From the NCBI GenBank assembly GCA_035762005.1, contig DASTQA010000060.1:16501-80500 (forward strand): a stretch of 64,000 nt of DNA, written 5' to 3'. Under the pieces are notes generated by a model that did not search any database, was not told the origin of the DNA, and was given only the letters and a program-made list of their open reading frames with translations. Position numbers and translations under genes: made by a program. Shown piece by piece: positions 1 to 9,242 of this stretch (the first letter of the stretch is position 1; each line of letters starts with the position of its first letter). Source of the DNA: JAIBJN01 sp035762005. Lineage in GTDB: Bacteria > Actinomycetota > Thermoleophilia > Gaiellales > Gaiellaceae.

Positions 1-2
1 AG

Positions 3-959
3 GCGGTGAACGAGGCGCTCGCCGAGGAGCTCCGGCGCGACCCGACGGTCTTCGTCGTCGGCGAGGACGTCGCCGAAGCCGGCACGCCCTTCAAGGTTCT
101 CTCGGGCCTCGTGGAGGAGTTCGGCGCCGAGCGCGTGCTCGACTCGCCCATCTCCGAGGCAGGCATCACCGGCATCGGGCTCGGAGCGGCGATGACCGGG
201 ATGCGCCCCGTCGTCGACATCATGTTCGGCGACTTCCTGACGCTCGTCATGGACCAGGTCGTGAACCAGGCGGCCAAGGTCCACTACATGTCGGGCGGGC
301 GCCTGAGGGCGCCGCTGACGGTGCGGACGACGCTGGGCGCCACCCGCCGCTCGGCGGCGCAGCACAGCCAGAGCCTCCACGCCTGGGTCGCGCACGTCCC
401 CGGGCTCAAGGTCGCCCTCCCCTCGACGCCGTACGACGCCAAGGGCCTCCTCAAGTCCGCTATCCGCGACGACAGCCCGGTCGTCGTATTCGAGGACAAG
501 ATGATGTTCGCGACGAAGGGACCCGTGCCCGAGGGCGAGTACACGCTCCCGTTCGGCGTCGCCGACGTCAAGCGCGAGGGCGAGGACGTCACGCTCGTGG
601 CGACGAGCTCGATGGTCTACGTCGCCCTCGAGGCGGCGGACGAGCTGGAGCGCGAAGGCGTGAGCGCCGAGGTCGTCGACCCGCGCACGCTCGTCCCGCT
701 CGACCGGGAGACGCTCGTCGAGTCGGCGAGGAAGACCGGGCGGGCCGTCGTCGTGGACGAGGGGCACCGCAGCTTCGGCGCCTCGGCCGAGCTCGCGGCG
801 GCGATCGCGGAGGGCGCCTTCTACCACCTCGACGCGCCGGTCGCCCGCGCGGCGGCGCTCGACGTGCCCATCCCCTTCTCGCCGGTGCTCGAGGACCAGA
901 CGGTGCCCACGGCGGAGAGCGTCTTCGAGCTCGCCAGGTCGCTCGTGGGGAAGGCGTGA
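3..959 (+). CDS. 2-oxoacid dehydrogenase E1 component, beta subunit (5' end outside window)
   Basis: Beta subunit of the thiamine-diphosphate-dependent E1 of a pyruvate/acetoin/branched-chain 2-oxoacid dehydrogenase complex (PdhB/AcoB type). The protein opens at VNEALAEEL, which in this family lies about ten residues inside the N-terminus, so the true start is probably just upstream of the window; a GTG at 6 is the only start visible. Family hallmarks include GEDVAEAGTPFKV, DSPISEAGITGIG, the FGDFLTLVMDQ stretch and a C-terminal transketolase-like domain (TLVPLDRETL, VVVDEG). The stop is followed after one base by the next gene. E1 alpha is expected just upstream. Which 2-oxoacid is used cannot be read from the sequence. 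Confidence 0.93.
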   Translation, partial: AVNEALAEELRRDPTVFVVGEDVAEAGTPFKVLSGLVEEFGAERVLDSPISEAGITGIGLGAAMTGMRPVVDIMFGDFLTLVMDQVVNQAAKVHYMSGGRLRAPLTVRTTLGATRRSAAQHSQSLHAWVAHVPGLKVALPSTPYDAKGLLKSAIRDDSPVVVFEDKMMFATKGPVPEGEYTLPFGVADVKREGEDVTLVATSSMVYVALEAADELEREGVSAEVVDPRTLVPLDRETLVESARKTGRAVVVDEGHRSFGASAELAAAIAEGAFYHLDAPVARAAALDVPIPFSPVLEDQTVPTAESVFELARSLVGKA

Positions 960-960
960 C

Positions 961-2298
961 ATGGGCCTGAAGACGTTCGGGACGATGGCGGTGGACTGGG
1001 AGCAGCGCGCGGACCTCGACCGCCTGCGCCGGGAGCGTCTCGCGCGCGCGAAAGAGGGGCTCGCCGGCTCCGAGCTCGGCGCCCTCCTCCTCTTCGACAT
1101 GGCGAACATCCGCTACGTCACCGCTACCCACATCGGCACGTGGGCGATGGACAAGCTCATCCGCTTCTGCCTCCTGCCCCAGGGTGACGAGCCGATCATG
1201 TGGGACTTCGGCTCCGCCGCGCGGCACCACAAGCTCTACAACCCCTGGCTCGGGGAGGAGCGCTCGCGCGCGGGCATCTCGACGCTCCGCGGGGCGGTCG
1301 AGGGCCGGGCGGAGTCCGTCGCGGCGAAGATCCGCGTCGAGCTCGAGGAGCGCGGCCTCCTCGGCGAGCCGCTCGGCGTCGACGTGATCGAGCTTCCCGT
1401 CCTCGAGGCGCTCCAGGCCGAGGGCGTCCGCGTCGTCGACGGGCAGGCGCTCATGCAGGACGTGCGCAAGCTGAAGACGGCGGACGAGATCACCCTTCTC
1501 AACACCGCTTGCGCGATGGTCGACGCCGCCTACGAGGAGCTCTTCCGCGCCATGCGGCCGGGGATGCGTGAGAACGAGTGCGTCGCGCTCGTGAACCGCG
1601 TCCTCTTCGAGCTCGGCTCCGAGCACGTCGAGGGCGTGAACGCCATCTCGGGCGAGCGGTGCAGCCCGCACCCGCACGTCTTCACCGACCGCATGCTGCG
1701 GCCGGGCGACCCGGCCTACTTCGACATCCTCCACGCCTACAACGGCTACCGCACCTGCTACTACCGCACCTTCGCGGTCGGGAGCGCCTCGCGCGCGCAG
1801 GTGGACGCCTACAAGCACTGCCGCGACATCCTCGACCAGGCGATCACGCTCATCCGCCCGGGCGTGACGACGGCCGACGTGGTCTCGGTCTGGCCCGAGG
1901 CGCACGAGTTCGGCTTCCCGGACGAGGAGGCGGCCTTCGCCCTCCAGTACGGGCACGGCGTCGGGCTCTCGATCTGGGAGAAGCCGATCTTCAGCCGCCT
2001 CGTCTCCTTCGACCACCCGGAGGTGATCGAGGAGGGAATGGTCTTCGCGCTCGAGACCTTCTGGCCGGCCGCGGACGGCTGGTCGGCCGCCCGGATCGAG
2101 GAGCAGCTCGTCGTCACCGCCGACGGCTGCGAGGTGATCACCCGCTTCCCCGCCGAGGAGCTCCTCGTCGCGGGCGGCGGGCACTACACGGTCTCGGGCC
2201 CGCTCCCCGGGACGAGGGAGCCCGAGTCGCACCGAAACCGCGAGGGCACTCTGGACTGGGTCGCGGCCGGCGCCCGGAGCGAGGGTGATGGGGCCTAG
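961..2298 (+). CDS. M24 (creatinase/Xaa-Pro dipeptidase-like) hydrolase, one metal ligand replaced
   Basis: 445 residues with the two-domain layout of prolidase/creatinase: an N-terminal creatinase-type domain (about 1-165) and a C-terminal pita-bread domain. Aligning by eye with M24 metallopeptidases, the five metal ligands fall on Asp255, Cys266 (normally Asp; GYRTCYYRTF), His332 (GHGVGL), Glu365 and Glu380. The Asp-to-Cys change argues against a standard aminopeptidase. The same fold serves creatinase, ectoine hydrolase and the DMSP lyase DddP. The ATG start is one base after the E1 beta stop, and the gene sits between E1 beta and E2, so it is probably co-transcribed and works on the same catabolic route. 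Substrate unknown. Confidence 0.88.
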   Translation: MGLKTFGTMAVDWEQRADLDRLRRERLARAKEGLAGSELGALLLFDMANIRYVTATHIGTWAMDKLIRFCLLPQGDEPIMWDFGSAARHHKLYNPWLGEERSRAGISTLRGAVEGRAESVAAKIRVELEERGLLGEPLGVDVIELPVLEALQAEGVRVVDGQALMQDVRKLKTADEITLLNTACAMVDAAYEELFRAMRPGMRENECVALVNRVLFELGSEHVEGVNAISGERCSPHPHVFTDRMLRPGDPAYFDILHAYNGYRTCYYRTFAVGSASRAQVDAYKHCRDILDQAITLIRPGVTTADVVSVWPEAHEFGFPDEEAAFALQYGHGVGLSIWEKPIFSRLVSFDHPEVIEEGMVFALETFWPAADGWSAARIEEQLVVTADGCEVITRFPAEELLVAGGGHYTVSGPLPGTREPESHRNREGTLDWVAAGARSEGDGA

Positions 2299-2301
2299 CG
2301 C

Positions 2302-3495
2302 GTGTCGACCGAGGTGATCATGCCCGCTCTCGGAATGGCACAGGAGACCGGCCGTGTGCTCCGCTGGCTGAAGGCCGAGGGCGACGCGGTCGCGAAGGGC
2401 GAGCCGCTCATGGAGGTGGAGACCGACAAGGTCACCGTCGAGATCGAGGCCCCCGCCGAGGGCCTGCTCGCCGCCGTCCGGGCCGAGGCCGGTACCGACG
2501 TCCCGGTCGGCCAGGCGGTGGCGCTGATCCTGGCGCCGGGCGAGGTCGCGCCCGAGAACGGGGGTGCGGCCCGGTCGGCCGAGGCGCCGTCCGCTCCGCC
2601 GGCGGCCGTGGCCGCCGCCGGCCGGCCCCTCCGTGCCGGGCGCGCCGCGAGGCGCCGCCTCGCCTCGCCGAAGGCCCGTCGTCTCGCGGCCGAGCAGGGG
2701 ATCGACCTCGACGCCCTCGGCGACGGCAGCGGCCCCCACGGGGCCGTCCTCGCCGCCGACGTCGCCGCCGCCCGCCCGGCCGCCGCCGCGCGCCCGCCCG
2801 CCGCCGCGCAGGCGGGCGCCGCGGCGGAGCTGCCCGTGTCCCGGATCTGGGAGGTCATGGCCGAGCGGACGACGCGGAGCTGGACGACCGCCCCGCACTT
2901 CTACCTCGTGCGCGACGTCGACGCCGGCCGCCTGCAGAGCTGGCGCCGGGCCGCCCGGGCGCGGCTCGGCCTCGACGTGAGCGTCACCGACCTGCTCGTG
3001 CGTGCGACCGCGGCGGCGCTGCGGGGCCACCCGCGGGCGAACGCGGCCTGGGTCGACGGTGCCGTCCGGCGAAACGACGAGATCAACGTCGGGATCGCGG
3101 TCGCGGTCGAGGACGGCCTCGTCGTGCCGGTCGTCCACGGAGCCGACCGGATCGGGGTCGCCGGCATCGCCGCCCGGCGGGAGGAGATCGTCGCGCGGGC
3201 GCGCGAGGGCTCCCTCCGTCCCGACGACGTGGAGCGCGGCACCTTCACGATCTCGAACCTGGGGATGTACGGCGTCGACGCCTTCAACGCCGTCCTCGCG
3301 GGCCCGCAGGCGGCGATCCTCGCCGTCGGCCGGATCGCCGAGCGGGTCGTCGCCGTCGACGGCGCGCCCGCCGTGCGGCCGATGGCGACACTCACCCTCT
3401 CGTGCGACCACCGCACGATCGACGGCGCCACCGCGGCCCGGTTCCTCAGCGAGCTGGCCGACCTGATCGAGGAGCCCGCGGGCCTTGCGGACTGA
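2302..3495 (+). CDS. 2-oxoacid dehydrogenase E2 component (dihydrolipoamide acyltransferase)
   Basis: 397 residues in E2 order: a lipoyl domain at 1-80 with the lipoyl-lysine motif ETDKVTVEI (Lys43), an Ala/Pro-rich linker, a peripheral-subunit-binding domain at about 119-155 (SPKARRLAAEQGIDL, GPHGAVLAADV), a second Ala/Pro linker, and the catalytic domain from about 177. The active-site signature DHRTIDG near residue 370 supplies the catalytic His and Asp. It transfers the acyl group from E1 to CoA. GTG start three bases after the preceding stop; it overlaps the following aldehyde dehydrogenase by 11 bases. No E3 gene is visible in the window. Confidence 0.95.
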   Translation: MSTEVIMPALGMAQETGRVLRWLKAEGDAVAKGEPLMEVETDKVTVEIEAPAEGLLAAVRAEAGTDVPVGQAVALILAPGEVAPENGGAARSAEAPSAPPAAVAAAGRPLRAGRAARRRLASPKARRLAAEQGIDLDALGDGSGPHGAVLAADVAAARPAAAARPPAAAQAGAAAELPVSRIWEVMAERTTRSWTTAPHFYLVRDVDAGRLQSWRRAARARLGLDVSVTDLLVRATAAALRGHPRANAAWVDGAVRRNDEINVGIAVAVEDGLVVPVVHGADRIGVAGIAARREEIVARAREGSLRPDDVERGTFTISNLGMYGVDAFNAVLAGPQAAILAVGRIAERVVAVDGAPAVRPMATLTLSCDHRTIDGATAARFLSELADLIEEPAGLAD

Positions 3496-4990
3496 GAGCA
3501 CCGCCGAGCGCCTGCGCGACACGGGCGCCGAGCCGGCCCGCGCCGAGGACGCGGCGACGTCCGAGCTCGGGGAGCTCGGCGCGCTCGTCGGCGGGCGGAC
3601 CGCGCTCACCGGCGACGCGGTCGAGGTCCGGAGCCCGTACGACGGCCGGCTCGTCGCCGTCGTCCACCGCGCGGGTCCCGAGGAGATCGAGGAGGCGATC
3701 ACGCGGGCCGTGCAGGCGTTCGAGGAGACGCGGAGGCTGCCCTCGTGGCGTCGCGCCGAGATCCTCGAGCGGATCGCGGCGCTCGTCGCCGGCCGGCGGG
3801 ACGAGCTCGCGCGCGCCATCGCCCTCGAGGCCGGGAAGCCGGTGAAGACCGCGCGCGTCGAGGTCGACCGCGCCTCGTTCACGTTCCGCATCGCGGCGGA
3901 GGAGTCGAAGCGGATCGGCGGCGAGATCGTCCCGCTCGACTGGGCGCCGGGGATGGAGGGCCGCATCGCGCACGTCCGCCGGGTCCCGCTCGGCCCCGTG
4001 GCCGGGATCACCCCCTTCAACTTCCCGCTCAACCTCGTCGTGCACAAGGTCGCGCCCGCGCTCGCCGCCGGCGACCCGATCGTGATCCGGCCCGCGTCGC
4101 AGACGCCCGCGAGCGCGCTCCTCCTCGGGGAGATGGCGCTCGAGGCCGGGTGGCCCGCGGGCGGGATCGCCGTCGTCCCGAGCTCCACGGAGACGGCGGC
4201 GCCGCTCGTCGAGGACGACCGCATCCGCATGCTCACCTTCACCGGGAGCCCGGCCGTCGGCTGGGCGCTCAAGGCCCGCGCGGGGCGCAAGCGGGTGACG
4301 CTCGAGCTGGGCGGGAACGCCGGCGTGATCGTCAACGCGGACGCCGACGTGCCCTTCGCCGCGGAGCGCGTCGCCTGGGGCGGCTTCGTCTACGCCGGGC
4401 AGACGTGCATCTCCGTCCAGCGCGTCCTCGTCCACGACGACGTGCACGACAGGTTCCTCGCGGAGTTCCTGCCGCGCGTCGAGGCGCTCAGGGCCGGCGA
4501 TCCGCTCGAGGAGGAGACCGACGTCGGCCCGCTCATCGACGACGGCGCCTCCGCCCGCGTCGCCGAGTGGGTCGAGGAGGCGCTCGCCGGCGGCGCCGAG
4601 GCCCTCGCGGGCGGGCGCGGCGAGGGCAGGCTCTGGCAGCCGACGGTGCTCGCGGGCGCCGCCGAGACGATGCGCGTCTCCTGCCGCGAGGCCTTCGCGC
4701 CTCTCGTCGTCGTCTCCCGCTTCGAGGACGTCGGCGACGCGATCGCCGGCGTCGACCGCAGCGACTACGGCCTCCAGGCCGGGATCTTCACCCGCGACTG
4801 GCCGACGATCCGCCGGGCCTTCGAGGAGATCGAGGTCGGCGGGCTCGTCGTGAACGACGTCCCCACCTTCCGGATCGACCACATGCCCTACGGCGGAGTC
4901 AAGCAGTCCGGCCTCGGCCGCGAGGGCGTCCGCTACGCGATCGAGGAGATGACCGAGCTGCGGCTCCTGGCCCTGAACGAGCGCGACTGA
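3485..4990 (+). CDS. NAD(P)-dependent aldehyde dehydrogenase
   Basis: 501-residue ALDH superfamily enzyme oxidising an aldehyde to an acid or acyl-CoA. Visible catalytic features are PFNFPLN (Asn179, oxyanion), VTLELGGN (Glu274, general base) and AGQTCIS (Cys308, nucleophile); FTGSPAVG is the nucleotide-binding turn. Overall it resembles the lactaldehyde/succinate-semialdehyde/glyceraldehyde-3-phosphate branch more than methylmalonate-semialdehyde dehydrogenase. The TTG start overlaps the end of the E2 gene by 11 bases and would give an N-terminal tail of about 30 residues before conserved sequence; no better start is obvious. Its stop TGA shares a base with the ATG of the following cupin, so the genes are translationally coupled. 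Confidence 0.9.
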   Translation: MRTESTAERLRDTGAEPARAEDAATSELGELGALVGGRTALTGDAVEVRSPYDGRLVAVVHRAGPEEIEEAITRAVQAFEETRRLPSWRRAEILERIAALVAGRRDELARAIALEAGKPVKTARVEVDRASFTFRIAAEESKRIGGEIVPLDWAPGMEGRIAHVRRVPLGPVAGITPFNFPLNLVVHKVAPALAAGDPIVIRPASQTPASALLLGEMALEAGWPAGGIAVVPSSTETAAPLVEDDRIRMLTFTGSPAVGWALKARAGRKRVTLELGGNAGVIVNADADVPFAAERVAWGGFVYAGQTCISVQRVLVHDDVHDRFLAEFLPRVEALRAGDPLEEETDVGPLIDDGASARVAEWVEEALAGGAEALAGGRGEGRLWQPTVLAGAAETMRVSCREAFAPLVVVSRFEDVGDAIAGVDRSDYGLQAGIFTRDWPTIRRAFEEIEVGGLVVNDVPTFRIDHMPYGGVKQSGLGREGVRYAIEEMTELRLLALNERD

Positions 4991-5367
4991 TGGCCCGCGT
5001 CTTCAGCCGGGAGGAGCTGCCGCGCTTCGCGTCGCTCCGGGACGCGCGCGACCGGCTCGATCTCGTCACGGAGAACGTGCCCGTCGGCGCGACCGCGCTC
5101 AGGGCCGACCGGATCGTCTACCGCCCCGGCGACACGGCGGCGCGGCACTACCACGTCGGCAGCACCCAGGTCTTCTTCGTCCTGCGCGGCAACGGGCTCG
5201 TGCACGTCGACGGCGAGCCGCGGCGGCTGGAGCCGGGCTCGGTCGTCGTCGTCGAGCCGGAGCGGGTGCACTGGTTCGAGAACGACGGCGAGAGCGAGTT
5301 TGCCTTCGTCGAGTACTGGGCCCCGCCGCCCGAAGAGACGGTCTGGGTCGACGAGGGGGACGTGTGA
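4990..5367 (+). CDS. Cupin-domain protein
   Basis: 125-residue single-domain cupin. Conserved barrel motif 1 (RHYHVGSTQVFFVLRGNG) carries the usual two-histidine metal site, and motif 2 (PGSVVVVEPERVHWFEN) supplies the third histidine. Small cupins of this kind can be isomerases, dioxygenases or lyases; nothing here picks one. The ATG overlaps the aldehyde dehydrogenase stop (ATGA), and the end overlaps the start region of a second cupin, so it belongs to the same transcript. Confidence 0.85.
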   Translation: MARVFSREELPRFASLRDARDRLDLVTENVPVGATALRADRIVYRPGDTAARHYHVGSTQVFFVLRGNGLVHVDGEPRRLEPGSVVVVEPERVHWFENDGESEFAFVEYWAPPPEETVWVDEGDV

Positions 5368-5411
5368 CGATGGCGGCGCGTGCGCCCGGGTCCGGGCGAG
5401 GGGGAGGCGGC

Positions 5412-5690
5412 GTGACCGAGAGGGCAGTGGCCTCGCTCGGTCCGGCGCTCGCCGCGAGCCGGCTGGAGCTCCCGCCCGGGGCGACGAGCGAGTGGCGCGA
5501 CCACGCCCGCGGCGAGGCCTTCCTCTACGTCGTCGCCGGCTCGGGGCGTCTCGCGCTCCCGGAGCAGACGTTCCCGCTCGCCCCGGAGAGCGTCGCGTGG
5601 CTCGAGCCCGGCGACCGCTACCGGCTGGAAGCGGGCGAGGACGGGCTCACGGTGCTCGCGGCCGGCGCCGGGACGGAGGTGGGCGGGTGA
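5412..5690 (+). CDS. Small cupin-like protein
   Basis: Second cupin in a row, 92 residues from the GTG at 5412, chosen because a purine-rich GGGGGAGG lies just upstream. The reading frame extends back to GTG 5364, but those 16 codons are Gly/Arg-rich and unlike the family. The fold is recognisable from GEAFLYVVAGSGRLAL and PESVAWLEPGDRYRLE. Most of the metal-binding histidines of the preceding cupin are absent, so it may be a structural or ligand-binding partner instead of an enzyme. The end overlaps the following M24 gene by four bases (GTGA). Confidence 0.7.
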   Translation: MTERAVASLGPALAASRLELPPGATSEWRDHARGEAFLYVVAGSGRLALPEQTFPLAPESVAWLEPGDRYRLEAGEDGLTVLAAGAGTEVGG

Positions 5691-6916
5691 CGAGCCTGCT
5701 CGACGTCGCGGCCGAGCTCGAGAAGTCGAAGGGGCTCGCCCCGAAGCCGCCGGAGGACGAGCGGCGCGGCCGGCTCGAGCGGGCGCGCGCGGCGATCGCC
5801 GCGGAGGGCCTCGAGGGTCTCCTCGTCTGGGGCTCGGCCGGCGCGAACCACGACCCGATCCGGTACCTCGCCGGGTACGTCCACGTCTTCCCCACCGCGA
5901 GCTCGCTGCTCCTCGTTCCGCTCGAGCGCGACCCGATCCTCCTCGTCGACCAGGCCTGGCACCTCGACGAGGCGCGGAAGATGTCCTGGATCGAGGACGT
6001 ACGCGCCTACCCGGCGCCGGCGCGGCGCTGGCTCGCCGACGAGCTGCGCGCGACGCTCGGAGGCGCCCTCGCGGACGCCGGGCTCGACGCCGCGCGCGTC
6101 GGCGTCTTCACAGGGGAGATGCCGGCCGTCTACGCCGACGTCCTCGCCGCGAGCGCGCCCGGGGCGACCTTCCCCGAGGGAGCCGCCGTGTGGCAGGAGC
6201 TCGTCGCCACGCCGTCGGCCTACGACGCGGAGAGCATCCGGCGGACGGCGGCCGTGGCGGACGCCGGCCTCGCCGCCGCCGTCGAGGCGGCCGGCGCGGG
6301 CGTCCCGGAGTACGAGCTCTGCCTCCGCTCCCTCGAGCGGATGGCCTCGCTCGGCGCCGAGTTCCTGCACGGGAGCGGCATGTCCACCCACATCAACGTC
6401 GGCTCCTTCAGCGACGTCGTCTCGAACGTCCGTCCCTACCTCTACGCGGCGAGGCCGCTCGAGGAGGGGCAGATGTTCTGGCTCGACCTCTCGGCGTCCT
6501 ACGCGGGGTGCTACACGGACGTCGACCGGACGATCTCGGTCGGCGGGCCGTCGCCCGCGCAGCGGGAGCTCTACGCCGTGGCGGCCGAGATGTACCGCGT
6601 CATGCTCGCCGAGGCCAGGGCGGGCGTCCGCGGCGGCGACCTGTGGGAGAAGGGGAACGCTGTGGCGGTGGACGCGGGGTACGGCGACTACTCGAACCAC
6701 GTCTACCTCGGACACACCACCGGCATCACCACCTCCTCGCGCCCGGTCGTGGCGCGAGGCGAGACGGCGGAGCTTCGCCCAGGGAGCTTCGTCAACGTCG
6801 AGCCGGGGATCTTCGTCCCCGGGGTCGGCTCGGCGTGTATCGAGAACACGCTCCACGTGACCGAGGAGGGAGCGGTTCCGATCAACGAGTTCGGCAACGA
6901 GATCCATGTCGTCTGA
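5687..6916 (+). CDS. M24 metallopeptidase-like protein with complete metal site
   Basis: 409-residue creatinase/prolidase-fold protein. By eye the five M24 ligands are all present: Asp267 (WLDLSAS), Asp278 (YTDVDRT), His343 (GHTTGI), Glu372 (VNVEPG) and Glu386 (ACIENTL). It is therefore the one of the three M24 paralogues in this region most likely to be a metal-dependent hydrolase. The GTG start overlaps the stop of the cupin. It ends the first transcriptional run before an 87-base gap and the transporter genes. Candidate activities are Xaa-Pro dipeptidase, ectoine hydrolase-like amidohydrolase or DddP-like lyase; the sequence alone does not decide. Confidence 0.88.
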   Translation: MTSLLDVAAELEKSKGLAPKPPEDERRGRLERARAAIAAEGLEGLLVWGSAGANHDPIRYLAGYVHVFPTASSLLLVPLERDPILLVDQAWHLDEARKMSWIEDVRAYPAPARRWLADELRATLGGALADAGLDAARVGVFTGEMPAVYADVLAASAPGATFPEGAAVWQELVATPSAYDAESIRRTAAVADAGLAAAVEAAGAGVPEYELCLRSLERMASLGAEFLHGSGMSTHINVGSFSDVVSNVRPYLYAARPLEEGQMFWLDLSASYAGCYTDVDRTISVGGPSPAQRELYAVAAEMYRVMLAEARAGVRGGDLWEKGNAVAVDAGYGDYSNHVYLGHTTGITTSSRPVVARGETAELRPGSFVNVEPGIFVPGVGSACIENTLHVTEEGAVPINEFGNEIHVV

Positions 6917-7003
6917 GGTGAGAAGCGAGTGGGGGGTGAGGCGTCGCCGCGACGCGGGCGGGTTGCCTCGGGAATCGGTAACCGCGACAACGGAGGTACC
7001 TAG

Positions 7004-8284
7004 ATGAGAAGGATCGTTTGGCTGCTCGCGTTGCTGCCGGTGCTCCTGGCGCTCGTGCTCGCCGCCGGCTGCGGTGGCGACGACGACGACGGCGGTGACG
7101 CGGGCGGCGACACGGGAGCGACGGACACGGGCGGTGGCGGCGAGGCGAGCGGCGAGCCGATCAGGATCGGCGCCTCGCTCCCCCTCACCGGCGACTTCGC
7201 CGAGCCCGGCGAGGCCGCGAGGCGGGGCTACGAGGTCTGGATGGAGATGGTCAACGAGTCCGGCGGCCTGCTCGGGCGCCCGGTCGAGATGGTCATCAAG
7301 GACGACCAGTCCGACCAGAACCTCGTCGTGACGGACTACAACGCGCTCATCGAGCAGGACCAGGTCGACCTCCTGCTCGGCACCTTCTCGTCGCTCCTCA
7401 ACATCCCGGCCTCTGCGGTCGCCGAGCGGGCGCAGATGGTGTACGTCGAGCCGGCGGGCGGCTCGCCCGACATGTTCAACCGCGGCTTCGAGTACCTGTT
7501 CTTCGCCCAGCAGGCGACGGCGCCGCACCAGGCCGACCTCTTCTCGGAGTGGGTCACGGGCCTGCCCGAGGGCGAGAGGCCGGCGACGGCCGCCTACGTC
7601 GCGGCCGACGACCCCTTCGGCGCGCCTGTCGCCGAGGGCATCCAGGAGCAGCTCGAGGCGGCGGGCGTCGAGACGGTCTACTCCGAGATCTACCCGCCGG
7701 AGACCGTCAACTTCGACGCGATCGCGGCGGACATCGCCGCGCAGAAGCCCGACGTCATCGCCCAGGGCTCGGCCGGCCTCCAGGACGGCGTCAACCTCAT
7801 CACCGCGCTCGGCGCGGCGGGCTACAGCCCGAAGCAGATGTTCCAGGCCTCGACCCCGTCGTTCGCGGACCAGTACTCGGACGCGATCGGGGTCGAGAAC
7901 ACCGAGGGCATCTTCTACGCGGTGAGCTACCACGTGGACGCGCCGACGCCGGGGAACGCGGAGTTCCTCGAGGCCTACCGCGCGAAGTACGACAACGAGG
8001 ACCCGGCCGAGGACGCCGCCGACGGCTACGCCGCCGCGCAGGTCCTCCAGGCCGCCGTCGAGGCCGTCGGCTCGATCGACGACCAGGCTGCGCTGAAGGA
8101 CTGGCTGCACGAGAACTCCGTGGAGACCATCCTCGGCGAGCTCAGCTGGGACGAGACCGGCGCTCCGGAGCAGGCCTTCCTCCTCGCGCAGTGGCAGAAC
8201 GGCGACGAGGAGATCGTCCTGCCCGAGGACGCCGCCACGTCGGACACCATCGTCAACCCCAAGCCTCCGTGGACGGGACGCTGA
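7004..8284 (+). CDS. ABC transporter substrate-binding lipoprotein (Leu/Ile/Val-binding family)
   Basis: 426-residue type I periplasmic-binding protein exported as a lipoprotein: Arg-rich start, hydrophobic core and lipobox LAAGC with the lipid-modified Cys at 23, followed by an Asp/Gly-rich tether. The mature part begins IRIGASLPLTGDFAEPGE, typical of LivK/amide-binding proteins. An excellent ribosome site GGAGGT (6992-6997) precedes the ATG by six bases, the only strong Shine-Dalgarno in this part and a sign of high expression of the binding protein. It is followed by the permease and ATPase genes. The ligand could be an amino acid, amide, urea-like or aromatic compound. Confidence 0.94.
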   Translation: MRRIVWLLALLPVLLALVLAAGCGGDDDDGGDAGGDTGATDTGGGGEASGEPIRIGASLPLTGDFAEPGEAARRGYEVWMEMVNESGGLLGRPVEMVIKDDQSDQNLVVTDYNALIEQDQVDLLLGTFSSLLNIPASAVAERAQMVYVEPAGGSPDMFNRGFEYLFFAQQATAPHQADLFSEWVTGLPEGERPATAAYVAADDPFGAPVAEGIQEQLEAAGVETVYSEIYPPETVNFDAIAADIAAQKPDVIAQGSAGLQDGVNLITALGAAGYSPKQMFQASTPSFADQYSDAIGVENTEGIFYAVSYHVDAPTPGNAEFLEAYRAKYDNEDPAEDAADGYAAAQVLQAAVEAVGSIDDQAALKDWLHENSVETILGELSWDETGAPEQAFLLAQWQNGDEEIVLPEDAATSDTIVNPKPPWTGR

Positions 8285-8360
8285 CCGACGACTGACGCAC
8301 GAGTGGAGCCGGCCGGGAGCCTCTCCGGCCCCGGCCGGCCTCCGCCCTCGGGACACGATC

Positions 8361-9242
8361 GTGACGCAACTGATCCAGACCATCGTTCTCGGGCTCCTCC
8401 TCGGCGGCGTCTACGCCCTGCTCGCCTCGGGCCTGACGCTCATCTTCGGGGTCATGGACGTGATCAACGTCGCCCAGGGGGCGCTCATCATCCTCTCGGC
8501 GTTCATCACGTGGGCCGCGTGGAGCGAGACGGGGCTCGACCCGCTGCTCGGGGTGCTCGTGACGACGCCCGCGATGTTCCTGATCGGCTTCGGGATCTAC
8601 ATGGCGTCGGTCCGGTGGATCCAGGGGAAGCCGCCGTCCACCTCGGTCATCCTGACGTTCGGGCTCGCTCTCATCATCGAGGGCGTCATGGGAATGGTCT
8701 GGACCGCGACGCTGCACCGGGCGACGCCGGCGTACTTCAACCAGTCGTTCACGATCGGCGACATCTACCTGCGCAAGGGCCAGGTCTACGCGTGCGCGAT
8801 CGCGATCGGGGTGCTCGCAGTCCTCTACGTGATCCTGCGCGTCACGTGGCTCGGCCGGGCGATCCGGGCCGTGTCCGCGAACATGAGCTCGGCGCGGCTC
8901 GTGGGCGTGAACCCGAGCACGGTGGCGGCCCTCACGTTCGCGGTGGGCGTCGCCACGGCAGGAGCGGGCGGCTCCCTCGCCTCCGTGCTCTACCCCTTCC
9001 TGCCCGCCTCCCACTACGCGTGGATCTCGCGCCTGCTCGGCATCATCGTCCTGGGCGGGATGGGGAGCTTGCCGGGCGCCGTCGTGGGCGCGCTCCTGCT
9101 CGGCGTCGCGGAGACGATGACCCAGACCTACGTCTCGCCGCAGTGGGCGACGCTCGTGCCCTGGGCCGTGATCATGCTCGTGCTCCTCCTCCGCCCGCAG
9201 GGGCTCATGGGCCAGAAGTTGCGAGAGGACGTGGCGCTGTGA
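8361..9242 (+). CDS. ABC transporter permease, LivH type
   Basis: 293-residue inner-membrane permease with about eight hydrophobic segments, starting GLLLGGVYALLASGLTL and including the conserved LivH stretch VMDVINVAQGALI and the C-terminal loop LGGMGSLPGAVVGALLLGV (EAA-like loop contacting the ATPase). GTG start; the 76 bases upstream hold no gene. The stop overlaps the GTG of the LivM-LivG fusion by four bases. It forms the translocation pore with the LivM half of the next protein. Confidence 0.94.
   Translation: MTQLIQTIVLGLLLGGVYALLASGLTLIFGVMDVINVAQGALIILSAFITWAAWSETGLDPLLGVLVTTPAMFLIGFGIYMASVRWIQGKPPSTSVILTFGLALIIEGVMGMVWTATLHRATPAYFNQSFTIGDIYLRKGQVYACAIAIGVLAVLYVILRVTWLGRAIRAVSANMSSARLVGVNPSTVAALTFAVGVATAGAGGSLASVLYPFLPASHYAWISRLLGIIVLGGMGSLPGAVVGALLLGVAETMTQTYVSPQWATLVPWAVIMLVLLLRPQGLMGQKLREDVAL

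Noticed and set aside
589..4335. 1248-codon open frame on the minus strand
   Set aside because: It lies over E1 beta, M24, E2 and aldehyde dehydrogenase, all strongly recognisable on the plus strand; its product is an Arg/Ala/Gly-rich antisense artefact of GC-rich codon positions.
5618..8383. 921-codon minus-strand frame, and similar long ones at 9128-11860, 13476-16337 and 19271-21649
   Set aside because: Low-complexity Arg/Glu/Asp-rich shadows opposite well-supported transporter and enzyme genes.
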